A stretch of DNA of 5,345 bases from Gammaproteobacteria bacterium (GTDB taxonomy: Bacteria > Pseudomonadota > Gammaproteobacteria > UBA1113): the NCBI GenBank assembly GCA_019752835.1, contig JAIELR010000195.1:1-5345 (forward strand), given 5' to 3'. Below, one piece after another: positions 1 to 5,345 of the stretch. The notes under the pieces were generated by a model. It was not told the origin of the DNA. It saw only the letters and a list, made by a program, of their open reading frames with translations, and searched no databases. Each line of letters begins with the position of its first letter. The stretch's first letter is position 1. The translations under genes and the position numbers were made by a program.

Positions 1-194
1 CATGGATGCTGACCAAAAATATTTTGTCGCAATAATAATGCGTACGAGCCTAACATCAATGTCCCAAGCAATACACGACTATCAGTTACCACAAATGGAC
101 CTAACACTGGCGATGTAATGCGTAATAACAAAAATGAACCACCCCAAATTGCACCAAGTAAAATAAATTGTATGTAATTAAATAATGAGGGCAT
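1..194 (-). CDS. EamA/DMT-family permease, N-terminal fragment (cut by window edge)
   Basis: The minus strand is open from an ATG at 194-192 to the left edge, giving 64 codons of the N-terminus. It begins MPSLFNYIQFILLGAIWGGS and continues with a second hydrophobic stretch. The 'GAIWGGSFLLLRI' pattern, followed by a proline-containing segment (SPVLGP) and a second helix, is the typical start of an EamA (DUF6) repeat. That places it in the drug/metabolite transporter superfamily of ten-helix inner-membrane permeases. Helix 1 covers roughly residues 7-26 and helix 2 roughly 35-55. A weak GAGA lies about nine bases upstream of the ATG. Substrates of this family vary (amino acids, nucleosides, metabolites) and cannot be predicted from this fragment. 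It lies downstream of the SulP gene on the same strand but 228 bases away, so co-transcription is uncertain. The family call is fairly safe; the function is open. Confidence 0.75.
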   Translation of the reverse strand, partial: MPSLFNYIQFILLGAIWGGSFLLLRITSPVLGPFVVTDSRVLLGTLMLGSYALLLRQNIFGQHP

Positions 195-422
195 TAAAGT
201 TCTCGTTTAAAGTAATTTTTTTGGCAAAAATTGAAACACTGACTCCCTCTAGCCATTCAATACGTCCAGATTATCTGCTATGAGCTCAGCCACTACTTTT
301 GTTATATTACCACAATGCAGCAGATATGCATGCCTTGAAATTCACGTGGTGGTATATGAGAGTGGTGAGTCGATGAGCTCCATCATGGACGCTTTAGATG
401 ATCTGCAATAATTGGTCGGGGT
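195..422. other. Intergenic region between SulP and EamA genes
   Basis: No confident gene, RNA or intrinsic terminator was found here on either strand. It holds a short perfect palindrome CAGAT-T-ATCTG at 267-277, an AT-rich inverted repeat AATTTTT/AAAAATT at 214-232 just upstream of the EamA start, and a 43-codon plus-strand open frame at 280-411 with no Shine-Dalgarno. Both strands also show several short stop-interrupted frames. The stretch could be a decayed gene, a leader region or plain spacer. Confidence 0.5.
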
Positions 423-2084
423 TTATTGCTCTGCAGAAAATGAAAATGCATCTTGAGACAAAACGTCGCTCAGCGAATAAAATGTTTTTTCTTGTTCAAG
501 GTAGGGGAGTATGCCGTTTTTTTGGAGCTTCTGTTGAACACGCGCATTGACTTCACATATATAGACTTTTACCCCATGTTTGTGAAATTGCTGAATGATT
601 TCATGAAAGGTTTGAATGCCTGTGATATCCATGAAAGGAACTTGTTTCAGTCTAAAAATAATGATTTTAGGTTCAGTATGGGTTATTGCAAGTGCGTGTT
701 CAAATTTTTCTGTCATACCAAAAAAGAAAGGTCCTTGAATAGCATAAATAATAATATTGCCAGATAGTGTGATGCGATTATGTTGCTCAGGCGATAGTTC
801 TAGCGCTAGGTTTTCAGGATGTTGCTGCTCAATTGTCACGGATTGATGCATGCGCCTCACAAAAAACAACATGGCTAAAATCACTCCAATATTGACAGCA
901 ATGACTAAATTCGTAAAAACTGTCAGGAAAAAAGTGGTTAGTAATACCACTACATCATAACGCGGAGCTCGCCTTATCATGTCAAAAAAACACCCAAAAT
1001 CGGCAATGTTGTATGAAACTACAAATAAAATAGCAGAAAGTGCGCATAGAGGAACATAGCTTGCTAATGGTGAAAGTAATAATATAAATGCAATTAAGGT
1101 GAGCGAATGAATAATGGCTGCAAGCGGGCTTGTCCCACCGTTACGAATGTTCGTTGCAGTACGGGCAATTGCGCCTGTTGCTGCTATTCCTCCAAACAAC
1201 GGGGAAACGATATTCGCGAGCCCCTGACCAATTAACTCCTGATTTGAGTTGTGACGTGTGCCTGCCATACCGTCCGCCGCCGCCGCTGAAAGAAGCGACT
1301 CAATCGCTCCGAGCAACGCAATGGTAAATGCAGGAGCAATCAAAGAAAGTACCTCATTAAATGTCATATTAGGTATGTGAAATGGAGGTAAATGTGAGGG
1401 AATGCCGCCAAACGCGCTACCCAATGTGGCAACGCCTTTTATATGAAAAATAACTAACAGCAATGTTGCTAACACCATCGCAATCAAAGGGCTGGGAATA
1501 CGTTTGAGTAAAAAAGGACTTAATACAACTAAAAAAACACTGAAACAACCGAGAGCTGTCGTCATAGTATTCAGATGAGGGAGTGCAAGTATTAAAATGC
1601 GAAGTTTTTGGTAAAAACTGGCGTCTAAAGCGATGGATGCGGATAAACCAAAAAAATTCTGCCATTGCCCTACAAAAATCGTAATTGCGATGCCACTAGT
1701 AAATCCAACGATAACCGGCTCAGGAATAAATTTAACGACGCTGCCTAGTTTGGTTATTCCCATGAAGAGTAAAATAAAACCCGCCATGAAGGTGGCAATT
1801 TGCAATCCGCCGACGCCATATTGCGCAACAATTCCAGCTAAAATCACAATAAATGCTGCGGTAGGCCCTGCGATTTGTACGCGAGAGCCACCAAATACGG
1901 CTACAATAATACCTGCGAAAATAGCAGTATAAATACCTTGCTCAGGCTTAACACCAGATGCTATTGCAAAAGCCATGGCCAAGGGAAGAGCAACAATTCC
2001 CACAATTACACCGGCAATAAGATTCGATGACCAGTATTTGGATTTTAATAATCCGTTTTTATATGCGTCAATGATTGCTAGCAT
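423..2084 (-). CDS. SulP-family anion transporter with C-terminal STAS domain
   Basis: This is a predicted inner-membrane anion or carboxylate transporter of the SulP/SLC26 family, 553 residues long, close to the usual full length. The membrane part fills about residues 18-410. It opens with the family signature VALPLAMAFAIASGVKPEQG (about 31-50), followed by GPTAAF (73-78). A later conserved block starts LLGAIESLLSAAAADGMAG (from 257), with the glutamate at about 261 matching the conserved acidic residue of this family. A cytoplasmic STAS domain follows (about 432-541), carrying a DITG loop at 486-489 with a Thr where related STAS proteins can have a phosphorylatable Ser/Thr. A TTG lies four codons upstream of the chosen ATG, but a GGAG six bases before the ATG overlaps that TTG, so the ATG at 2084 is preferred. 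Known SulP substrates include sulfate, bicarbonate and C4-dicarboxylates (E. coli DauA). The sequence does not decide among them, and no carbonic anhydrase or sulfur gene is adjacent. A promoter-like sequence lies about 175 bases upstream. Confidence 0.93.
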   Translation of the reverse strand: MLAIIDAYKNGLLKSKYWSSNLIAGVIVGIVALPLAMAFAIASGVKPEQGIYTAIFAGIIVAVFGGSRVQIAGPTAAFIVILAGIVAQYGVGGLQIATFMAGFILLFMGITKLGSVVKFIPEPVIVGFTSGIAITIFVGQWQNFFGLSASIALDASFYQKLRILILALPHLNTMTTALGCFSVFLVVLSPFLLKRIPSPLIAMVLATLLLVIFHIKGVATLGSAFGGIPSHLPPFHIPNMTFNEVLSLIAPAFTIALLGAIESLLSAAAADGMAGTRHNSNQELIGQGLANIVSPLFGGIAATGAIARTATNIRNGGTSPLAAIIHSLTLIAFILLLSPLASYVPLCALSAILFVVSYNIADFGCFFDMIRRAPRYDVVVLLTTFFLTVFTNLVIAVNIGVILAMLFFVRRMHQSVTIEQQHPENLALELSPEQHNRITLSGNIIIYAIQGPFFFGMTEKFEHALAITHTEPKIIIFRLKQVPFMDITGIQTFHEIIQQFHKHGVKVYICEVNARVQQKLQKNGILPYLEQEKTFYSLSDVLSQDAFSFSAEQ

Positions 2085-2090
2085 AAGGTG

Positions 2091-2094
2091 CTCC
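2091..2094 (-). promoter_or_regulatory. Shine-Dalgarno GGAG that fixes the SulP start
   Basis: Read on the minus strand, GGAG is followed by six bases (CACCTT) and then ATG. This spacing is near ideal and favours the ATG at 2084. The upstream TTG at 2096-2094 overlaps the GGAG itself and has no comparable site. Confidence 0.7.
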
Positions 2095-2116
2095 AAATGG
2101 ACAAGTTGCTAAAAAA

Positions 2117-2268
2117 TACGCTATATGTCGACCGCTCGCCGTCCTCATGTACAGGAAGTACACTCCGGCGGCTCGCGTCAACAGCGCCTAGCCGAAAACC
2201 GAATTGCTTTGAGTATATTCAGTACGGCGCATTAAACGAAAATGATTTATATTTGTTTTTATAGCGTA
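2117..2268. mobile_element. MITE-like palindromic intergenic element (candidate)
   Basis: A 152-bp segment is bounded by a perfect 9-bp inverted repeat, TACGCTATA at 2117-2125 and TATAGCGTA at 2260-2268. Its interior includes a GC-rich imperfect hairpin that stands out from the AT-rich surroundings. The outermost bases are TA on both sides. It could therefore equally be read as 7-bp terminal repeats flanked by a TA duplication, as left by IS630/mariner-type transposition. There is no transposase, and only one copy is present in the window, so mobility is an inference. Alternatives are a REP-like repeat or a chance inverted repeat. A 36-codon open frame (2125-2235, plus strand) crosses it but is most likely a by-product of the GC-rich core. 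Confidence 0.4.
2133..2177. repeat. GC-rich imperfect stem-loop
   Basis: The apical stem is TGTAC (2148-2152) with GTACA (2158-2162) around an AGGAA loop. A four-by-four mismatched internal loop separates it from a stem of 2138-2143 with 2167-2172 (one G-T pair). After two mismatches, three more pairs (2133-2135 with 2175-2177) close the structure. There is no T-run on either side, so it does not look like an intrinsic terminator. In transcripts from the promoter at 2268-2296 it would fold in the sulP 5' leader. Confidence 0.6.
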
Positions 2269-2296
2269 ATGTAACACATAAGGCGCAGGAATTCAA
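2268..2296 (-). promoter_or_regulatory. Sigma70-type promoter candidate for sulP
   Basis: On the minus strand, TTGAAT (2296-2291) and TACATT (2273-2268) are separated by exactly 17 bases. A TG one base before the -10 gives an extended -10. Initiation is expected near 2261, leaving an approximately 175-base leader that carries the GC-rich hairpin. The -10 touches the right end of the MITE-like element. The call rests on consensus match only. Confidence 0.45.
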
Positions 2297-2312
2297 TTTC
2301 GCTCTTAGGGAA

Positions 2313-3038
2313 CTAGATTAAAAAGGCCTTATCACTACATGAGTTTATGTCATTGGATATATTATCATCATCAATGGGTTCGATTTTTATTTTTTGTTTT
2401 TTAGGTGTAATACCTACTATTTCGCGATAGTTAGTATCCCTTTTTTCACCGATTGAAAATGGTTCGTTGTTTGAGTCATTTACAGTAGGTAATAAATTAT
2501 TATTGTTGTTATTGATAGAGCTCGGGTTATGTCCGAAAAGGGTATTGTTGTTATTATTGAGTTGTGCGCTATTTATTGCTTTTAATTCAGCAGATAACTG
2601 CACGTACTTTGAGTCAAGTTTCTTCTCAATTTCCATGTTTATTTGATTTTCAATTTGAGAAAGTAAGTCTAATAGACTTAAATATAAAGAGTCATCTTTA
2701 ATGCGTATTAGACATATGGCCACCTTTAATTGTTCTATGATCACCGATACATAGTGATATGGTGTTGGTATAAGCGCTATTGACTTTAGTTGAAAATCTG
2801 GAGCAAATTTAGGGTGCTTCACTAATCCAGATTTTAACGAGTTTTCTAAGAAAAATTGCTTACTTTGATGTGAGTGTGGAAAAACTGAGAGACAATTTTG
2901 AATTTTCTCAATATATCCAACGCAACGTCCATTATAATTTGTTAATTCTTGGCTTAGTTTTTCGCACAAATTCCGTAATGGTGCTTGTTTCATCTGCTCT
3001 ATCTTTATATTTAAGTCAATCATAAGTTGTTCTATCAT
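2313..3038 (-). CDS. Orphan protein with Asn runs, bipartite NLS and SUMO-site-like tail; putative host-targeted effector
   Basis: I do not recognise a family for this 241-residue protein. There is no signal peptide or membrane segment. Residues 1-50 and about 95-157 look helical and charged, possibly coiled coil (for example around SQIENQINMEIEKKLDSK, 127-144). A low-complexity linker follows, with N5 at 161-165 and N6 at 176-181. The tail has KR (199-200), 12 residues, then KKQK (213-216), which fits a bipartite nuclear localisation signal. It runs into PKKQKIKIEPIDDD (212-225), whose P-x4-IKIE-P core fits a SUMO synergy-control motif with acidic residues behind it. These motifs have no obvious role inside a bacterium, so a secreted protein acting in a eukaryotic nucleus is inferred. 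The start has an AAGAGA about eight bases upstream. The gene is visibly more AT-rich than sulP and is divergent from the nuclease gene. A DNA- or RNA-binding bacterial protein with a basic tail is the main alternative. Confidence 0.75.
   Translation of the reverse strand: MIEQLMIDLNIKIEQMKQAPLRNLCEKLSQELTNYNGRCVGYIEKIQNCLSVFPHSHQSKQFFLENSLKSGLVKHPKFAPDFQLKSIALIPTPYHYVSVIIEQLKVAICLIRIKDDSLYLSLLDLLSQIENQINMEIEKKLDSKYVQLSAELKAINSAQLNNNNNTLFGHNPSSINNNNNNLLPTVNDSNNEPFSIGEKRDTNYREIVGITPKKQKIKIEPIDDDNISNDINSCSDKAFLI
2496..2558 (-). repeat. Two AAY trinucleotide tracts encoding Asn runs
   Basis: Tracts at 2496-2513 (six Asn codons) and 2544-2558 (five Asn codons) lie inside the orphan gene, 30 bases apart. 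Both contain AATAACAACAATA in the same frame, a 13-base direct repeat offset by 45 bases. AAT and AAC codons are mixed in both, so these are not pure one-unit microsatellites. Copy-number change by whole codons would leave the reading frame intact. Confidence 0.8.
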
Positions 3039-3092
3039 TGTTGTTCTCTTTTTCTATAGGGGTAATATTTCTTCGTTAGTTTTCAGTGCCAA

Positions 3093-3105
3093 CCAATTAG
3101 ATTGG
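3093..3105. promoter_or_regulatory. Short palindrome CCAAT-TAG-ATTGG at the predicted start site of the orphan gene
   Basis: A perfect 5-bp inverted repeat with a 3-base centre sits just downstream of the candidate -10 at 3113-3118, where transcription would begin. It could be an operator half-site pair, a very tight leader hairpin or chance. No matching second copy is seen in the window. Confidence 0.25.
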
Positions 3106-3112
3106 GTCAAAA

Positions 3113-3141
3113 AGTATACACAAAATATCTGTTTTAGTAAA
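3113..3141 (-). promoter_or_regulatory. Sigma70-type promoter candidate for the orphan gene
   Basis: On the minus strand, TTTACT (3141-3136) and TATACT (3118-3113) are separated by 17 bases. The -10 matches the consensus at five of six positions and the -35 at four. The predicted leader is about 70 bases. It faces away from the nuclease promoter in the same 200-base intergenic region. Confidence 0.45.
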
Positions 3142-3168
3142 TGCCTAACACGAAAAAATATTATTAGC

Positions 3169-3199
3169 TTGCAATCGAATTTGCTTAATATAATATAAC
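3169..3199 (+). promoter_or_regulatory. AT-rich promoter region for the nuclease gene
   Basis: TTGCAA at 3169-3174 is followed by overlapping -10-like sequences: TATAAT at 3189-3194, TAATAT at 3191-3196 and TATAAC at 3194-3199, giving spacers of 14, 16 and 19 bases. A promoter here is plausible, but the exact -10 cannot be chosen from sequence alone. Confidence 0.3.
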
Positions 3200-3238
3200 T
3201 TTAATATTCAAAATTTTTATCTTAACTAGAGATTACGC

Positions 3239-4090
3239 ATGAAAAAAATTATTACCCTTGTTTCTTTTTGTTTTTTCATGACATCGGCGTATGCCTATAA
3301 TGCCAATGGACACAAAATTGTTGCACAAATTGCCTATGATAATTTAACACCTACTGCCCAACATAAAGTGACTACATTAGTTCGTGTTGTTGGACGATAT
3401 TATTCCTTTACTCAATTTGTCGATGGTGCACCTTGGCCAGATGTATTGATAAAAAATAATGTTACTGCTTTTAATACTTGGCATTATATAAATCAACCTT
3501 TTGTACCAGGCCCGTGTGTAGATTGCCATATTCCTCAAGCACAAACTGAAAACGTTATTTGGGCGATTTCGCAATCTGAGCAAGTCCTTACTACCCCTAA
3601 CTCATCATATCGCCGCGAATCAAGCTTTGAAAAGTCACAGTTTTTATTATTTTTTGAACATTTTGTCGGCGATATACATCAACCACTACATACCGTTGCT
3701 CTATTCTCTACTCAATTCCCTACTGGTGATAGAGGTGGCCTTTTGTATAGTATTCATTCCCCTATTGCGGATAATTTGCATATATTTTGGGACGAAGGCG
3801 GTGGTATTTTTCCTTCTAACAACCTTAACGGTGAGCAAATCAAAGTATTAGCTGCAAGCATTGAAAAGGCCTATCCCAAAACTAGTCTTGCTGAGCAAGT
3901 AAATGATTTAAATCCGGTCGATTGGACCGAAGAAGGGAAAAATATCGCCGAAAATATCGTTTATACTGTTCCTGTTAATGGTACGCCCAGTCAAGTATAT
4001 ATCGATGCAGCGAAAACGATTTCCAAAAAGCGAGTGGCATTGGCAGGCTATCGTATGGCAAGTTTGTTAAACCAATTTTTTGACAATTGA
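3239..4090 (+). CDS. Exported S1/P1-type zinc-dependent nuclease
   Basis: This is a predicted exported phosphodiesterase that cuts single-stranded DNA/RNA and may act as a 3'-nucleotidase, as is known for the S1/P1 family; 283 residues is a normal length. A Sec signal peptide spans residues 1-19 (MKK, hydrophobic core, AYA cleavage site). Cleavage there puts His25 at mature position 6, as in nuclease P1. The other trinuclear-zinc ligands are visible: Asp68 in PWPD, His82 in WHYIN, His141, Asp145 and His151 in HFVGDIHQPLH, and His181 and Asp185 in NLHIFWD. C93 and C96 may form a disulfide. Two departures are seen: the mature first residue is Tyr20 rather than the usual Trp, and GGL (166-168) stands where GGN is common. 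The ATG has a weak AGAG about eight bases upstream. The protein would act in the periplasm or outside the cell, perhaps in nucleotide scavenging. It is divergent from the orphan gene and ends one base from the MFS stop. Confidence 0.93.
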   Translation: MKKIITLVSFCFFMTSAYAYNANGHKIVAQIAYDNLTPTAQHKVTTLVRVVGRYYSFTQFVDGAPWPDVLIKNNVTAFNTWHYINQPFVPGPCVDCHIPQAQTENVIWAISQSEQVLTTPNSSYRRESSFEKSQFLLFFEHFVGDIHQPLHTVALFSTQFPTGDRGGLLYSIHSPIADNLHIFWDEGGGIFPSNNLNGEQIKVLAASIEKAYPKTSLAEQVNDLNPVDWTEEGKNIAENIVYTVPVNGTPSQVYIDAAKTISKKRVALAGYRMASLLNQFFDN

Positions 4091-4091
4091 T

Positions 4092-5339
4092 TTAAGTCTT
4101 AGCATGCATCCCATAACTTTCTTTTATTTTGAACGAAGTCATAAAAATTCCCACTAGATAAAGTACAGGAATAATATATAACGCTTCGCGGTACTCCATG
4201 AGTGAATAGACGGGCGTATTATTTACCACCGTTCCACTCCAGGTAAAGTGTAAGATATATCCAACTAACGGATGCAAGAGCGCGCCGCCCGCCACAACCA
4301 GCATATTGTTAAAGCCAATTGCCGCGCCAATATTGCCGTATTCATTTATTTCATTGACCATGGCAAAAGTGAGAATGGCGCCGGAGGCACTGCAACCAAG
4401 TAGAAAGGCTAAAACACACATAGCGGTAAATGAGATATGCGGCATGGCGATCATGCCTAAAGAAACAATCAAACCTAATACGCTCATACTATTAAGCACA
4501 CCTTTTCTTCTGCCGATATATTCAGATAGCATACCAGTTAATGAACAGCTCAAAGCATTTCCTAGCCAAACCATATCAATCACAATAGAGGCTGTTTCAG
4601 TTGAAATGGAATAATAGGAACGAAGATAAGGAATTCCCCACAACTCACCAAAAATAATCATGGGAGCCCACAGCAAAAATGCATAAATGCCAATATACCA
4701 GGTTTGTGAATTTTTACAGATAGTTTTTAAACGACCTAATTCACCAATCGGTTTTTCTTTAACTATAGGCGTAGGAGAGTCTCTGACAATAAGACCCATA
4801 AGAACAGCTAGAACAAAACCGGCTATGGCCAAATATAATATCGCAGAGCGCCAGCCATAGTGTGAAATATAAATAGCTAATGGCGTACTGGCGACAATTG
4901 CCCCAAGAGAGCTCATTAGCTGTAGTATCCCAGTCAACGATGCAAAATATTTTGCTGGAAACCAGCGTGAGACCAGCACTAAGGTTCCGGTAAAGGCGAA
5001 TGCGGACCCTAAGCCCATCAATATTCTGCCAATAATCACAGTCCAAAGTGTGTTGGATTGACTAAAAATCAACGCACCAATTGCGCAAATAAAAACCATG
5101 ACTGTAAGTAACTTGCGAGGACCAAAGCGATCGCTGAGTAAACCTGCATATAACTGCATAGGCATATATGAAAAAAAGTACAATCCTGCTACTAAACCTA
5201 ATCCAGCAGAATCAATTTTCAGATCATGCATCAGTTGATTGGTTAAATCCCCCGGTGCAACCTGTAAAATAAAATCATAAAGATAAAAACTGCTGCCGAG
5301 CAAAAACATGATTATCGCCAGTGAGCGTATTGATTTCAT
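4092..5339 (-). CDS. Major facilitator superfamily permease
   Basis: This is an inner-membrane secondary transporter of 415 residues, a normal length for twelve-helix MFS proteins. The MFS motif A after helix 2 is clear (GLLSDRFGPRK, 66-76), and its counterpart in the second half is GMLSEYIGRRKG (269-280), so both six-helix bundles are present. A GRILMGLGSAFAFTG segment in helix 4 (104-118) fits motif B. The charged central loop is at about 185-210 (RDSPTPIVKEKPIGELGR), and the C-terminus is short and basic. The ATG at 5339 begins MKSIRSLAIIMFLLG. A TTG two codons further up is also in frame, and the window ends there, so the start and ribosome binding site are not fully visible. Many MFS proteins of intracellular gammaproteobacteria import host metabolites, but nothing here fixes the substrate. 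The gene is convergent with the nuclease gene, with one base between the stops. Confidence 0.9.
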   Translation of the reverse strand: MKSIRSLAIIMFLLGSSFYLYDFILQVAPGDLTNQLMHDLKIDSAGLGLVAGLYFFSYMPMQLYAGLLSDRFGPRKLLTVMVFICAIGALIFSQSNTLWTVIIGRILMGLGSAFAFTGTLVLVSRWFPAKYFASLTGILQLMSSLGAIVASTPLAIYISHYGWRSAILYLAIAGFVLAVLMGLIVRDSPTPIVKEKPIGELGRLKTICKNSQTWYIGIYAFLLWAPMIIFGELWGIPYLRSYYSISTETASIVIDMVWLGNALSCSLTGMLSEYIGRRKGVLNSMSVLGLIVSLGMIAMPHISFTAMCVLAFLLGCSASGAILTFAMVNEINEYGNIGAAIGFNNMLVVAGGALLHPLVGYILHFTWSGTVVNNTPVYSLMEYREALYIIPVLYLVGIFMTSFKIKESYGMHAKT

Positions 5340-5345
5340 AAACAA

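Noticed and set aside
453..767. A 104-codon plus-strand ORF inside the SulP gene
   Set aside because: It is antisense to the well-conserved STAS domain and has no recognisable protein features, so it is treated as a frame shadow.
1633..1932. A 99-codon plus-strand ORF inside the SulP gene
   Set aside because: It lies opposite conserved SulP membrane segments, and its Pro/Thr/Ile-rich composition is typical of antisense to hydrophobic helices.
2133..2177. GC-rich hairpin as an intrinsic terminator of the orphan gene
   Set aside because: No U-run follows the stem in the minus-strand transcript, and it lies about 135 bases past the stop codon.
2125..2235. A 36-codon plus-strand ORF crossing the GC-rich hairpin
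   Set aside because: It has no Shine-Dalgarno and lies inside the inverted-repeat segment. Its Arg/Gln/Ser-rich product is what a GC-rich palindromic repeat would encode by chance.
3184..3208. Two TTAATA-like repeats resembling a PmrA-type tandem box upstream of the nuclease
   Set aside because: The copies are 16 bases apart rather than the roughly 11 expected, and the area is simply AT-rich promoter DNA.
4060..4110. Possible bidirectional terminator at the nuclease/MFS junction (CAATT/AATTG around 4073-4089)
   Set aside because: The stem is only five AT-rich pairs with no GC core, too weak to call a terminator.
4306..4614. A 102-codon plus-strand ORF inside the MFS gene
   Set aside because: It is antisense to the second half of the MFS transporter, including its motif A, with no domain signal of its own.

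Overview
The window is about 5.3 kb of moderately AT-rich bacterial DNA. It holds four complete or near-complete genes and one gene fragment. Three are membrane transporters on the minus strand: the start of an EamA/DMT permease, a SulP anion transporter with a STAS domain, and an MFS permease. Between the SulP and MFS genes lies a divergent pair: a 241-residue orphan protein on the minus strand and an exported S1/P1-type zinc nuclease on the plus strand. The membrane and nuclease genes look gammaproteobacterial. Many small-molecule transporters, an exported nuclease and an orphan protein with eukaryote-like sequence signals would fit a host-associated, perhaps amoeba-infecting, lineage such as Legionellales. 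That placement is an inference; no taxonomic marker is present.

Layout: 1-194 is the N-terminal part of the EamA permease, running off the left edge. 195-422 is intergenic with no confident gene. 423-2084 is the SulP transporter, with its start set at an ATG behind a good Shine-Dalgarno rather than at an upstream TTG. 2085-2312 is intergenic. It contains a GC-rich hairpin inside a 152-bp segment bounded by 9-bp perfect inverted repeats (a MITE-like candidate), and a promoter-like sequence facing sulP. 2313-3038 is the orphan gene. 3039-3238 is a shared divergent promoter region. 3239-4090 is the nuclease. 4092-5339 is the MFS permease, which meets the nuclease gene tail to tail with one base between the stop codons.

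The most notable content is the orphan protein. Its C-terminal third carries two Asn homopolymer runs, then a textbook bipartite nuclear-localisation pattern (KR, 12 residues, KKQK). Overlapping this is a sequence that fits the eukaryotic SUMO 'synergy control' pattern P-x4-I-K-x-E-P, followed by DDD. In a bacterium this suggests a secreted protein acting in a host nucleus (a nucleomodulin), though nothing here proves secretion. The nuclease is predicted to be exported. It keeps the family's His/Asp zinc ligands but has Tyr where the mature family members usually begin with Trp. The transporters are best read as nutrient or metabolite permeases; no operon linking them to the divergent pair is evident.
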